The notes beneath the pieces were generated by a model. The model ran no database searches, was not told where the DNA came from, and saw nothing but the letters and a program-made list of their open reading frames with translations. A stretch of DNA of 12,175 bases from an uncultured Bacillota bacterium (GTDB lineage Bacteria; Bacillota; Clostridia; Peptostreptococcales; Anaerovoracaceae). Position 1 is the first letter of the stretch. The number at the start of each line of letters is the position of its first letter. Shown here piece after piece: positions 5,701 to 12,175 of this stretch. The stretch is from positions 1 through 12,175 of the forward strand of contig CASEFF010000253.1 in assembly GCA_949287115.1 (NCBI GenBank), in the 5' to 3' direction. A program made the position numbers and the translations under genes.

Positions 5701-7074
5701 ATGGAAGACACCATAGCAGCCGTTGCGACTCCTTACGGAGAAGGCGGCATAGGTATAATAAGGATAAGCGGTGAAAATTCACTGAACATATTGAAAGATA
5801 TATTCGAACCTGCGTCGGGAAGCAGAGAATACGTCAGCAGACATATGATGTACGGAAAAGTCGTGGACGCCTGCGGAGAAGGCGTGATAGACGAGGTGCT
5901 GGCGGTATATATGAAGGGGCCGAAGACGTATACGGCAGAGGATGTGGTGGAGATAGACTGCCACGGGAGCGTCGTTTCGCTGCGAAAGACACTTGAGCTG
6001 ATCCTGCGGAGAGGCGCCCGCATGGCGGAACCGGGAGAATTCACGAAGCGTGCCTTTCTCAACGGAAGGCTCGATCTGTCTCAGGCGGAGGCCGTGATAG
6101 ATGTGGTAAAGGCAAGGACGGACAGGAGCTTCGATGTGGCCATGTCGCAGCTTGAGGGAGGACTTTCGGAAAAGACGAAAGCCATAAGAAAAGCGCTTCT
6201 GGATCTTCTGGTGGACATAACCGTCAACATAGATTATCCCGACGAGGATATAGAGGAGATAACGTATGAAAGACTGGAAGAGAATATATCGTTAATAGGC
6301 GAAATGATTGAAAAACTCCTGTCTACAGCCTCCACGGGCCGCATGATAAGGGAAGGGATAAGGATCGCCATAGTGGGAAAACCCAACGTGGGAAAGTCTT
6401 CGCTGATGAACGGTATACTGGGCGAATCGAGGGCGATAGTGACCGATATTCCCGGGACTACGAGAGACACCATAGAGGAAGCGGTCAGCGTAAGGAATAT
6501 CCCCGTGTATCTCGTGGATACGGCCGGTATAAGGAATACGGCTGACAGGGTGGAGATGCTGGGAATCGAAAGATCGAAGGAAGCTTTCAACAATGCCGAC
6601 CTTGTGATATTCATCACCGACGGCAGCATACCCCTTTCCGATGAAGACAGGGACATAGCGGCCCTTCTCAAGGGAAGGAAGGCGCTGGCGGTCGTAAACA
6701 AAAATGATCTCGGAAGGGCATTTGACGACGATGAGCTTACTGCAATGACAGGCGACATAGAGATAATAGAGACCGCTCTTTTGCAGGGAAACGGTATAGA
6801 GAGGATAGAGGACTTCATAGAAGATATGGTATACGGAGGAAAGGTGTCCCAGCGCGAAAGCGTCATGGTGAACAACGTCCGCCATATCGGACTTTTAAAC
6901 AGAGCGAAGGATTCGCTGTCGGACGCACTCGATATGACAAAGCGCGGAGAAGCCCTTGACTTTATAGAGGTGGATGTAAGAGACGCCTACGATGCCGTAG
7001 GTGAGATAACCGGTGAGACGGTGACGGAAGATATAATAGATGAAGTGTTTTCGAGATTCTGTCTCGGAAAATAA
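5701..7074 (+). CDS. mnmE: tRNA modification GTPase MnmE
   Basis: MnmE works with MnmG to modify the wobble uridine (U34) of certain tRNAs to the cmnm5 form, using a methylene-tetrahydrofolate carbon, FAD and GTP hydrolysis. The 457-residue product has the N-terminal folate-binding domain (DTIAAVATPYGEGGIGIIRISG at the start), the helical domain and an inserted G domain. GTPase motifs are G1 GKPNVGKS (226-233), G2 region TDIPGTTRD (248-256), G3 DTAG (273-276) and G4 NKND (333-336). The C-terminus is FCLGK, with the conserved catalytic cysteine Cys454. ATG 5701 has GAGGGGG 9 nt upstream. The gene lies just after a strong terminator, and mnmG follows after 16 nt. Confidence 0.97.
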   Translation: MEDTIAAVATPYGEGGIGIIRISGENSLNILKDIFEPASGSREYVSRHMMYGKVVDACGEGVIDEVLAVYMKGPKTYTAEDVVEIDCHGSVVSLRKTLELILRRGARMAEPGEFTKRAFLNGRLDLSQAEAVIDVVKARTDRSFDVAMSQLEGGLSEKTKAIRKALLDLLVDITVNIDYPDEDIEEITYERLEENISLIGEMIEKLLSTASTGRMIREGIRIAIVGKPNVGKSSLMNGILGESRAIVTDIPGTTRDTIEEAVSVRNIPVYLVDTAGIRNTADRVEMLGIERSKEAFNNADLVIFITDGSIPLSDEDRDIAALLKGRKALAVVNKNDLGRAFDDDELTAMTGDIEIIETALLQGNGIERIEDFIEDMVYGGKVSQRESVMVNNVRHIGLLNRAKDSLSDALDMTKRGEALDFIEVDVRDAYDAVGEITGETVTEDIIDEVFSRFCLGK

Positions 7075-7090
7075 GAGGTAGCGGATAAAG

Positions 7091-8971
7091 ATGGAAAAAT
7101 TTCTGATGGATACATACGACGTCATAGTAGTGGGCGCGGGTCATGCCGGATGCGAGGCGGGACTTGCCTCAGCCAGGATGGGAAAGAAAACGCTGATGCT
7201 TTCCATAAATCTGGAAGCCGTGGCGATGATGGCGTGCAATCCGTCCATAGGAGGTACGGGCAAAGGACACCTCGTGAGGGAGATAGACGCCCTCGGCGGA
7301 GAGATGGGCCTCAATATAGACAGGACATTCATCCAGAGCAGGATGCTGAATACTGCAAAGGGACCGGCCGTACATTCGCTGCGGGCCCAGGCCGATAAGA
7401 CCATGTACCACATGGAGATGAAGAGGACGCTGGAAAGGGAGGAAAACCTCCATCTCAAACAGGGAGAAGTCGTCGACATCATAGTCGAAGACGGCAAAGC
7501 CAGAGGCGTCATACTCAAGACGGGAGCATGTTACAGGAGCAGAGCCGTGATACTGGCGACGGGAACGTTCCTGGCGGGAAGGATATTCATCGGCGACAGC
7601 GTCTACGACAGCGGACCCAACGGCATGGCTCCTTCCGTGGAGCTGGCGGAAAAGCTCAGAGGATACGGACTCCCCATGAGACGGTTCAAGACGGGTACGC
7701 CGGCAAGGGCGCTGGGGAAGAGCCTCAACTTCGACAGCATGATACCCCAGGAAGGGGACGAAAAAGTCGTGCCTTTTTCATTCATGAACGATGATATAGA
7801 CAGGGAGCAGGTGAAATGCTGGCTGACATATACCAATGAAGATACCCATGAAGTAATAAGGGAAAACTTTCACCGGTCGGCGCTTTTCGGGGGACACATC
7901 GAAGGTGTGGGTCCGAGATACTGTCCGTCCATAGAGGACAAGATAAACAGATTTCCCGACAGGCAGCGGCATCAGCTTTTCATAGAGCCGGAAGGGCTTT
8001 ACACCGACGAGATGTATATACAGGGCATGTCTTCCAGTCTTCCGGAAGATGTGCAGCGGGCGTTTTATAAGACGATACCCGGACTTGAAGAACTGGAGAT
8101 CGCAAGGCCCGCCTATGCCATCGAGTACGACTGCATCGACCCTCTCGACCTCAAACTGTCCCTTGAAAACCGTCACGTGGAGGATCTCTTCTGCGCAGGC
8201 CAGTTCAACGGCAGTTCGGGATACGAGGAAGCGGCGGCTCAGGGACTCATGGCAGGTATAAACGCCGTAATGAAGATAGACGGCAGGGATGCCTTCGTGC
8301 TGGACAGGAGCGAAGCGTATATAGGAGTCCTCATCGACGATCTGGTCACGAAGGGGACGAACGAGCCATACAGGATAATGACCAGCAGAGCCGAGTACAG
8401 GCTCGTGCTCAGACAGGACAACGCCGACATCAGGCTCACCGAAAAGGGACACGAAGTCGGCCTCGTGAAGGAAGACAGGTATGAAAGATATCTGGAGAAA
8501 AAGGAGATCGTAAAGCGCGAGACGGAAAGGCTAAGGAATACGTTCCTGAAACCGGAAGAGATCAACGGATTTCTCGATGAGAAGGGCACGTCGCCTGTAA
8601 AGAGCGCCGTATCCCTTTACGATATACTGAGGCGCCCGGAAGTGACTTATGAAGATACGGAGTTTTTGGATACGGACAGGCCGCAGCTTTCACAGCATCA
8701 GAAGACGCTGATGGAAGTGCAGATAAAGTACGAGGGATATATAGAGAAGCAGCGGCAGCGGATAGAAAAATTCAAAAAACTGGAAAATAAGAAACTGCCG
8801 CAGGATATGGATTACAATGCCATAGAGGGGCTCAGGATAGAAGCGCGTCAAAAGCTGACGGAAATAAAACCGCTGTCGATAGGCCAGGCATCGCGCATAT
8901 CGGGAGTGTCGCCTGCCGACATAAACGTGCTTCTGATATATATGGAAAAAAACGGGAGGAAAAACAGGTAG
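7091..8971 (+). CDS. mnmG: tRNA uridine-5-carboxymethylaminomethyl modification enzyme MnmG (GidA)
   Basis: MnmG is the FAD-containing partner of MnmE in wobble-uridine modification. The 626-residue product has normal family length. Visible motifs are the FAD dinucleotide fold [14 protein letters not shown] (GAGHAG at 15-20), the cysteine motif [12 protein letters not shown] (Cys49), [11 protein letters not shown] with the second conserved cysteine (Cys278), and [16 protein letters not shown] (370-385). The helical C-terminal domain that contacts MnmE ends in a conserved [17 protein letters not shown] segment. ATG 7091 is preferred because AGAGG lies at 7074-7078. A second in-frame ATG at 7106, closer to the usual MxYDVIVVG start, has no ribosome binding site. 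rsmG begins 3 nt after the stop. Confidence 0.97.
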   Translation: MEKFLMDTYDVIVVGAGHAGCEAGLASARMGKKTLMLSINLEAVAMMACNPSIGGTGKGHLVREIDALGGEMGLNIDRTFIQSRMLNTAKGPAVHSLRAQADKTMYHMEMKRTLEREENLHLKQGEVVDIIVEDGKARGVILKTGACYRSRAVILATGTFLAGRIFIGDSVYDSGPNGMAPSVELAEKLRGYGLPMRRFKTGTPARALGKSLNFDSMIPQEGDEKVVPFSFMNDDIDREQVKCWLTYTNEDTHEVIRENFHRSALFGGHIEGVGPRYCPSIEDKINRFPDRQRHQLFIEPEGLYTDEMYIQGMSSSLPEDVQRAFYKTIPGLEELEIARPAYAIEYDCIDPLDLKLSLENRHVEDLFCAGQFNGSSGYEEAAAQGLMAGINAVMKIDGRDAFVLDRSEAYIGVLIDDLVTKGTNEPYRIMTSRAEYRLVLRQDNADIRLTEKGHEVGLVKEDRYERYLEKKEIVKRETERLRNTFLKPEEINGFLDEKGTSPVKSAVSLYDILRRPEVTYEDTEFLDTDRPQLSQHQKTLMEVQIKYEGYIEKQRQRIEKFKKLENKKLPQDMDYNAIEGLRIEARQKLTEIKPLSIGQASRISGVSPADINVLLIYMEKNGRKNR

Positions 8972-8974
8972 GCT

Positions 8975-9688
8975 ATGTCAGATGAAATGAAAAAGGTATT
9001 CGATGCGGCCGGCATCGAATACAGTGAAGACAAGGCGTCAAAGCTGACCGGATATATGGATGAGATCCTGAAGATAAACGAGCACGTAAATCTCACCGCG
9101 ATAACGGACAGAGAGGAATTCATGCAGAAGCACTATATCGATTCCCTGCTGTGTGCGGGACTGGAATCCTTTAAGACGGCGGAAAGTGTGATAGATGTCG
9201 GGACAGGCGGGGGATTCCCGGGTGTTCCGCTGGCGATAGCCTTTCCGGAAAAGAAGTTTGTCCTCGCGGACTCCCTCAACAAGAGGATAAAGATAGTGAA
9301 CGGGATATGTGAAAGTCTGGGGATAACGAATGTTACGGCTGTACACGGACGGGCGGAGGAGCTGGCGAAAAAGGGCGACATGAGGGAGAGCTTCGATCTG
9401 TGTGTTTCCCGCGCCGTTGCGTCGATGAACGTGCTGGCGGAATACTGCCTGCCTTTCGTAAGACCGGGAGGACACTTCATAGCGTATAAGGGCCCGGAGT
9501 GCGATGAAGAGCTGGCGGACGCGGCAGCGGCCATCGATATCCTCGGAGGAGAGATAACGGAAGATGTACGGCCGGCCTATGGCGATGTCCCTTTCGACCA
9601 CAGGCTAATAGTTATAGAGAAAAAAAAGAGTACGCCGCCTAAATACCCGAGAAAGCCGGGAACGCCGTCAAAAGAACCGTTGAAGTGA
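8975..9688 (+). CDS. rsmG: 16S rRNA (guanine-527-N7) methyltransferase RsmG (GidB)
   Basis: RsmG transfers a methyl group from S-adenosylmethionine to N7 of G527 (E. coli numbering) in 16S rRNA; its loss can give low-level streptomycin resistance. The 237-residue product has the N-terminal helix region with NEHVNLTAITD and HYIDSL (53-58). The methyltransferase motif is DVGTGGGFPGVPL (from residue 74), followed by SRAVA (145-149). The typical basic tail YPRKPGTPSKEPL lies at the C-terminus. The start sits 3 nt after the mnmG stop, so coupled translation is likely. A palindromic parS site with a T tract lies 8 bp beyond the stop. No noc gene follows, unlike in B. subtilis. Confidence 0.96.
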   Translation: MSDEMKKVFDAAGIEYSEDKASKLTGYMDEILKINEHVNLTAITDREEFMQKHYIDSLLCAGLESFKTAESVIDVGTGGGFPGVPLAIAFPEKKFVLADSLNKRIKIVNGICESLGITNVTAVHGRAEELAKKGDMRESFDLCVSRAVASMNVLAEYCLPFVRPGGHFIAYKGPECDEELADAAAAIDILGGEITEDVRPAYGDVPFDHRLIVIEKKKSTPPKYPRKPGTPSKEPLK

Positions 9689-9696
9689 TGCCGGAT

Positions 9697-9724
9697 AAGT
9701 GATGTTTCACGTGAAACATCACTT
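9697..9724. other. parS centromere site within a 28-bp perfect palindrome
   Basis: The core TGTTTCACGTGAAACA (9703-9718) matches the consensus Firmicute parS exactly. The symmetry extends six bases further on each side (AAGTGA and TCACTT), giving 28 bp of perfect palindrome. parS is the loading site for ParB, which is encoded 0.9 kb downstream. On the rsmG transcript the palindrome can fold into a hairpin followed by TTTTT and then CTTT, so it may also terminate rsmG transcription. Confidence 0.96.
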
Positions 9725-9773
9725 TTTCTTTGAAATAAACGTGAAAAATGTAGTAAAACCTTTTCATATAGTA

Positions 9774-9779
9774 TATAAT
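9774..9779 (+). promoter_or_regulatory. Probable -10 element of the parA-parB promoter
   Basis: A perfect TATAAT lies in A/T-rich DNA about 50 bp before the parA start. The hexamer 17 bp upstream (TAGTAA, 9751-9756) matches the -35 consensus at only three positions. The promoter would be weak or depend on other contacts. Its position between the parS/terminator and the parA ribosome binding site supports it. Confidence 0.6.
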
Positions 9780-9830
9780 GTTTAAAGCATAAAAACGGAA
9801 TTAGAGACTTTTAAGTCAAGGAGGAAAAAA

Positions 9831-10604
9831 GTGGGGAAGGCTATAGCTATATTCAATCAAAAGGGCGGCGTCGGTAAGACGACGACAAATATAAACCTTG
9901 CAGCATGCCTTGCTATAAAGGGTAAGAAGATCCTCATTCTGGATATCGATCCTCAGGGAAATACGACCAGCGGTGTGGGGATCTCAAAAAAGAATCTTGA
10001 AGATACCACCCATGAGATACTGATAGAAGACGATTATGATCCGGAAAAAGCTATAATGCCTACGGGGATAGAGAATCTGGATATAATACCGGCAAGCGTT
10101 CAGCTGGCGGGAGCGGAAGTCGAGCTGATAGAGCTGGCGGGAAGGGAAAAGCGTCTCAAGAGGGCGATAGACATACTCAAACCGAAGTACGACTATATAT
10201 TCATCGACTGCCCTCCGTCGCTGGGACTTCTGACCATAAATTCGCTGACGGCGGTGGATTCGGTGCTGATACCGATACAGTGCGAGTTCTATGCCCTTGA
10301 AGGCGTAAGTCAGCTCATGAGCACCATCGAGATAGTAAAGAGAAATATGAATCCGGATCTTGAGATCGAAGGAGTCATACTCAGCATGTTCGACGGCAGG
10401 ACGAACCTTTCCGTTCAGGTGGTTGAGGAGGTCAAGAAGTACTTCAAGGAAAAGGTGTACACTACGGTCATACCGAGAAACGTAAGGCTTGCGGAAGCGC
10501 CGAGCTACGGTATGCCCGTGATACAGTACGATCCGAAATCGACGGGAGCTACAGCGTATATGGATTTTGCTGATGAGTTTCTCAGTGCCGAGGAGGAAAG
10601 ATAG
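9831..10604 (+). CDS. parA: Chromosome-partitioning ATPase ParA (Soj)
   Basis: ParA is a deviant Walker-type ATPase that binds DNA nonspecifically as an ATP dimer. It moves ParB-parS complexes, and in B. subtilis (Soj) it also regulates DnaA. The 257-residue product shows the deviant Walker A KGGVGKTT (11-18), including the signature Lys11. LDIDPQGN follows (from Leu37, with Asp40), and Walker B FIDCPPSLG lies at 124-132. The C-terminal segment PRNVRLAEAPSYGMP is typical. Translation starts at GTG 9831 with an ideal AAGGAGG site (9818-9824) at 6-nt spacing. A noc gene is absent upstream. The parB start codon immediately follows the parA stop. Confidence 0.96.
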   Translation: MGKAIAIFNQKGGVGKTTTNINLAACLAIKGKKILILDIDPQGNTTSGVGISKKNLEDTTHEILIEDDYDPEKAIMPTGIENLDIIPASVQLAGAEVELIELAGREKRLKRAIDILKPKYDYIFIDCPPSLGLLTINSLTAVDSVLIPIQCEFYALEGVSQLMSTIEIVKRNMNPDLEIEGVILSMFDGRTNLSVQVVEEVKKYFKEKVYTTVIPRNVRLAEAPSYGMPVIQYDPKSTGATAYMDFADEFLSAEEER

Positions 10605-11489
10605 ATGGCGACAGCGAAAAAAACCAGAGGTCTGGGGAAAGGTCTCGATGCACTTTTCGGAGACGTCGAGGTGACCGGCCATTCGACGGCATCACAGGAT
10701 GCGGGAAACGGGATATCCTACATAGACATAAACGATATAAAGCCGAACGCCGGACAGCCGAGAAAGAATTTCGACGAAGAAAAGCTGAAGGAGCTGGCGG
10801 CGTCCATAGAGGAACACGGTCTCATACAGCCGGTCGTGCTGAGAAAGGCAAAGAGGGGATATGAGATAGTAGCGGGAGAAAGGCGCTGGCGCGCGGCAAG
10901 GATCGTGGGTCTGAAAGAACTGCCGTGTATAGTCAAGGAGCTGAGCGACGAGGAGAACATGCTGCTGGCAATAATAGAAAACATGCAGCGTGAAGATCTC
11001 AATCCCATAGAAGAAGCCGAAGGAATAAGCCAGATGATAGAGACCTACGGCCTTACTCAGGAGGAGGTCTCGAAAAGCTTAGGCAAGAGCAGACCGTACA
11101 TCACCAACAGCCTCAGGCTGCTGAAGCTCAACAGCGATGTCAGGGATTACGTCTCCGGTAAACTCCTCTCGTCGGGACACGCCAGAGCCATTGCCGCCAT
11201 ATCTGATGAAGACAAGCAGAAGGAGCTGGCGGACATGGCCGTGAAGGAAGGTCTTTCCGTAAGACAGATAGAAAAGCTGGCGCAGGAGAAGAAGACGGGA
11301 AAAGCCAGGAGATCTGCCGCGACGGCAGCGAAGGACCCGGATGTGAAGAGGGTGGAAGAAGACCTCAAGGAGATATTCGGAACAAGGGTCAACCTCAACA
11401 GGAGAGGAAAAAAGGGAAAGATAGAGATAGAATTTTACAGCAGAGAAGAGCTGGACAGATTGCTGGAGCTCCTGAAAACACTGGCATAG
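10605..11489 (+). CDS. parB: ParB/Spo0J family chromosome-partitioning CTPase
   Basis: ParB binds parS, hydrolyses CTP, spreads along DNA as a sliding clamp and recruits condensin and ParA. The 294-residue product opens with the ParA-interacting GLGKGLDALFG motif (residues 9-19). The CTP-binding core has GQPRKNF (50-56), GERRWRA (91-97) and ENMQRE (125-130). A helix-turn-helix follows at about 151-172 (TQEEVSKSLGKSRPYITNSL), then a basic linker (around 228-245) and a C-terminal dimerisation domain. The start codon directly abuts the parA stop, and its ribosome binding site lies within the parA 3' end. A parS-like sequence lies 8 bp after the stop. Confidence 0.97.
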   Translation: MATAKKTRGLGKGLDALFGDVEVTGHSTASQDAGNGISYIDINDIKPNAGQPRKNFDEEKLKELAASIEEHGLIQPVVLRKAKRGYEIVAGERRWRAARIVGLKELPCIVKELSDEENMLLAIIENMQREDLNPIEEAEGISQMIETYGLTQEEVSKSLGKSRPYITNSLRLLKLNSDVRDYVSGKLLSSGHARAIAAISDEDKQKELADMAVKEGLSVRQIEKLAQEKKTGKARRSAATAAKDPDVKRVEEDLKEIFGTRVNLNRRGKKGKIEIEFYSREELDRLLELLKTLA

Positions 11490-11496
11490 AAGAAAA

Positions 11497-11512
11497 TGTT
11501 TCATGTGAAACG
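11497..11512. other. Degenerate parS-like site after parB
   Basis: TGTTTCATGTGAAACG differs from the consensus parS core at two of 16 positions: one central C to T and the last base A to G. It sits 8 bp after the parB stop, 1.8 kb from the perfect site. Whether ParB binds it in cells is unknown. A central-base change usually weakens binding. Confidence 0.6.
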
Positions 11513-11518
11513 TTCCAC

Positions 11519-12136
11519 ATGCGTGAGGAAGAGCGACAGCCGTATGATGACGGAGTTATGGAACAGAAAGAAATTGATAACGAACTGAGGACGGTAACGA
11601 AACAGGCACGGGAACTGAACATTCCCGTGCCTGATAATATATGGGGCCATGTGAGGATAAACCCGCGACCCGGGAAACGGTTCGGATGCTGCCGCAGGGA
11701 AAACGGGAAATTCATAATAGAGATAAGCGGATTTATCACAGATTGTGATGCGGAAAAGATCAGGAACGTGCTGGCACACGAGATACTGCACACCTGTCCG
11801 GGATGCAGCAACCATGGTAAAATATGGAAAGAATACGCCGCCGCCATGAACGCTGCCTACGGATATCATATAAAACGCACGTCCTCATTCGACGAAATGG
11901 GACTGGACGACCCGGCGGAACTTGCAGAGTCTGCGGATGGAGTGCACGGCAGCGGCAACGCGGCCACAGCGCACCGCAGATCTTCATCCGTAAAATACAT
12001 CATTAAGTGCAGAAAGTGCGGCAGGGAATATCCCCGCAAAAGGCGCTCGAAGGTCGTGAAGGAGATCGGGAGTTACAGGTGCTCATGCGGAGGCCGCCTT
12101 ACTGTGTATAAGGAAACGATTGCAAATCCGCGATAA
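11519..12136 (+). CDS. SprT-like zinc metalloprotease-fold protein
   Basis: The 205-residue product resembles the SprT/Spartan-like family. It has a zinc-binding HExxH motif in LAHEILHTC (His87, Glu88, His91) and a likely third ligand in GCSNHGKIW (His99), the classic SprT arrangement. A C-terminal zinc ribbon has CRKC (Cys164, Cys167) and CSC (Cys188, Cys190). A low-complexity segment (about 125-157) links the two. Eukaryotic Spartan degrades DNA-protein crosslinks; the function of bacterial members is poorly known, so that role is only a possibility here. The start is uncertain. ATG 11519 has no ribosome binding site and overlaps a palindrome. In-frame ATG 11558 gives 192 residues but has GGAG only 2 nt upstream. 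The gene follows parB by 29 nt and may be co-transcribed. Confidence 0.85.
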   Translation: MREEERQPYDDGVMEQKEIDNELRTVTKQARELNIPVPDNIWGHVRINPRPGKRFGCCRRENGKFIIEISGFITDCDAEKIRNVLAHEILHTCPGCSNHGKIWKEYAAAMNAAYGYHIKRTSSFDEMGLDDPAELAESADGVHGSGNAATAHRRSSSVKYIIKCRKCGREYPRKRRSKVVKEIGSYRCSCGGRLTVYKETIANPR

Positions 12137-12147
12137 CATGGTATAAT
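12120..12147 (+). promoter_or_regulatory. Candidate promoter at the end of the SprT-like gene
   Basis: TTGCAA (12120-12125, 4/6 match to -35) and a perfect TATAAT (12142-12147) are separated by 16 bp. The -35 lies in the last codons of the SprT-like gene. The -10 overlaps an inverted repeat, ATGGTA (12138-12143) and TACCAT (12150-12155), which could be an operator. It points to an unseen gene or RNA to the right. Confidence 0.5.
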
Positions 12148-12161
12148 ATTACCATTAAAAG

Positions 12162-12175
12162 GGCGCAGAAGCGCC
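12162..12175 (+). other. GC-rich hairpin at the window edge
   Basis: GGCGC (12162-12166) and GCGCC (12171-12175) pair around an AGAA loop. The window ends before any T tract can be seen. It could be a terminator stem for the SprT-like gene or the 5' end of a structured RNA driven by the promoter just upstream. Confidence 0.4.

Noticed and set aside
7778..8452. 224-codon open frame on the minus strand within mnmG
   Set aside because: It is antisense to a well-conserved part of MnmG, and no family or start signal is seen. The same applies to the long minus-strand frames inside jag (4969-5562), mnmE (6234-6885), rsmG (9038-9601) and parA (9984-10682).
9738..9749. Half parS-like sequence ACGTGAAAAATG near the main parS
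   Set aside because: Only one half resembles parS and the other half-site is absent. In A/T-rich DNA this is expected by chance.
11544..11588. 14-codon open frame overlapping the start of the SprT-like gene, possibly a coupling leader peptide
   Set aside because: A GAGGAAG sequence lies upstream, but the spacing is long, and such a short out-of-frame overlap cannot be supported without expression or conservation data.

Overview
This window is the chromosomal replication-origin region of a bacterium, most likely a Firmicute of class Clostridia. The evidence is the gene order (recF-dnaN-dnaA on the left, divergent from rpmH-rnpA-yidD-yidC-jag-mnmE-mnmG-rsmG-parA-parB on the right), strong GGAGG-type ribosome binding sites, sigma-A-type promoters, a Jag/KhpB gene and a consensus parS site. 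ATA (Ile) and AGA/AGG (Arg) codons are used heavily on both arms, and I see no compositional break that would suggest transferred DNA. I could not fix the genus from sequence alone.

Left arm (1-2910, minus strand): the 5' end of recF (cut by the window edge), dnaN (sliding clamp) and dnaA (initiator). The 202-bp dnaN-dnaA gap (1302-1503) looks like the unwinding half of the origin. Reading away from dnaN, it holds an A/T-only stretch, a phased run of TAG trinucleotides matching the DnaA-trio element, a short GC cluster, two abutting DnaA-box-like sequences, one perfect DnaA box and an inverted DnaA-box pair. The dnaA-rpmH gap (2911-3257) holds the second DnaA-box cluster (one perfect box plus an inverted pair), a probable DnaA-autoregulated dnaA promoter and a near-perfect rpmH promoter. 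The origin is therefore bipartite, flanking dnaA as in Bacillus subtilis.

Right arm (3258-12136, plus strand): ribosomal protein L34, RNase P protein, YidD and YidC (membrane insertion) and Jag/KhpB (RNA binding), closed by a strong intrinsic terminator at 5649-5683. Next come mnmE and mnmG (tRNA wobble uridine modification) and rsmG (16S rRNA G527 methylation). A perfect parS site follows, inside a longer 28-bp palindrome with a T tract that could also terminate rsmG transcription. The parA-parB segregation pair comes next, then a degenerate parS-like site and a SprT-like zinc metalloprotease gene. The last 40 bases hold a possible promoter and a GC-rich hairpin belonging to something beyond the window.

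Together the genes form the conserved core for starting replication (DnaA, oriC, DnaN, RecF), segregating origins (ParA, ParB, parS) and supporting translation and membrane biogenesis. All genes are transcribed away from the origin, so they run co-directionally with replication. I found no CRISPR array, mobile element, tRNA, rRNA or phage gene, and no novel gene system. The most interesting signals are non-coding: origin architecture, the parS/terminator overlap, the parB-sprT junction and the right-edge promoter.
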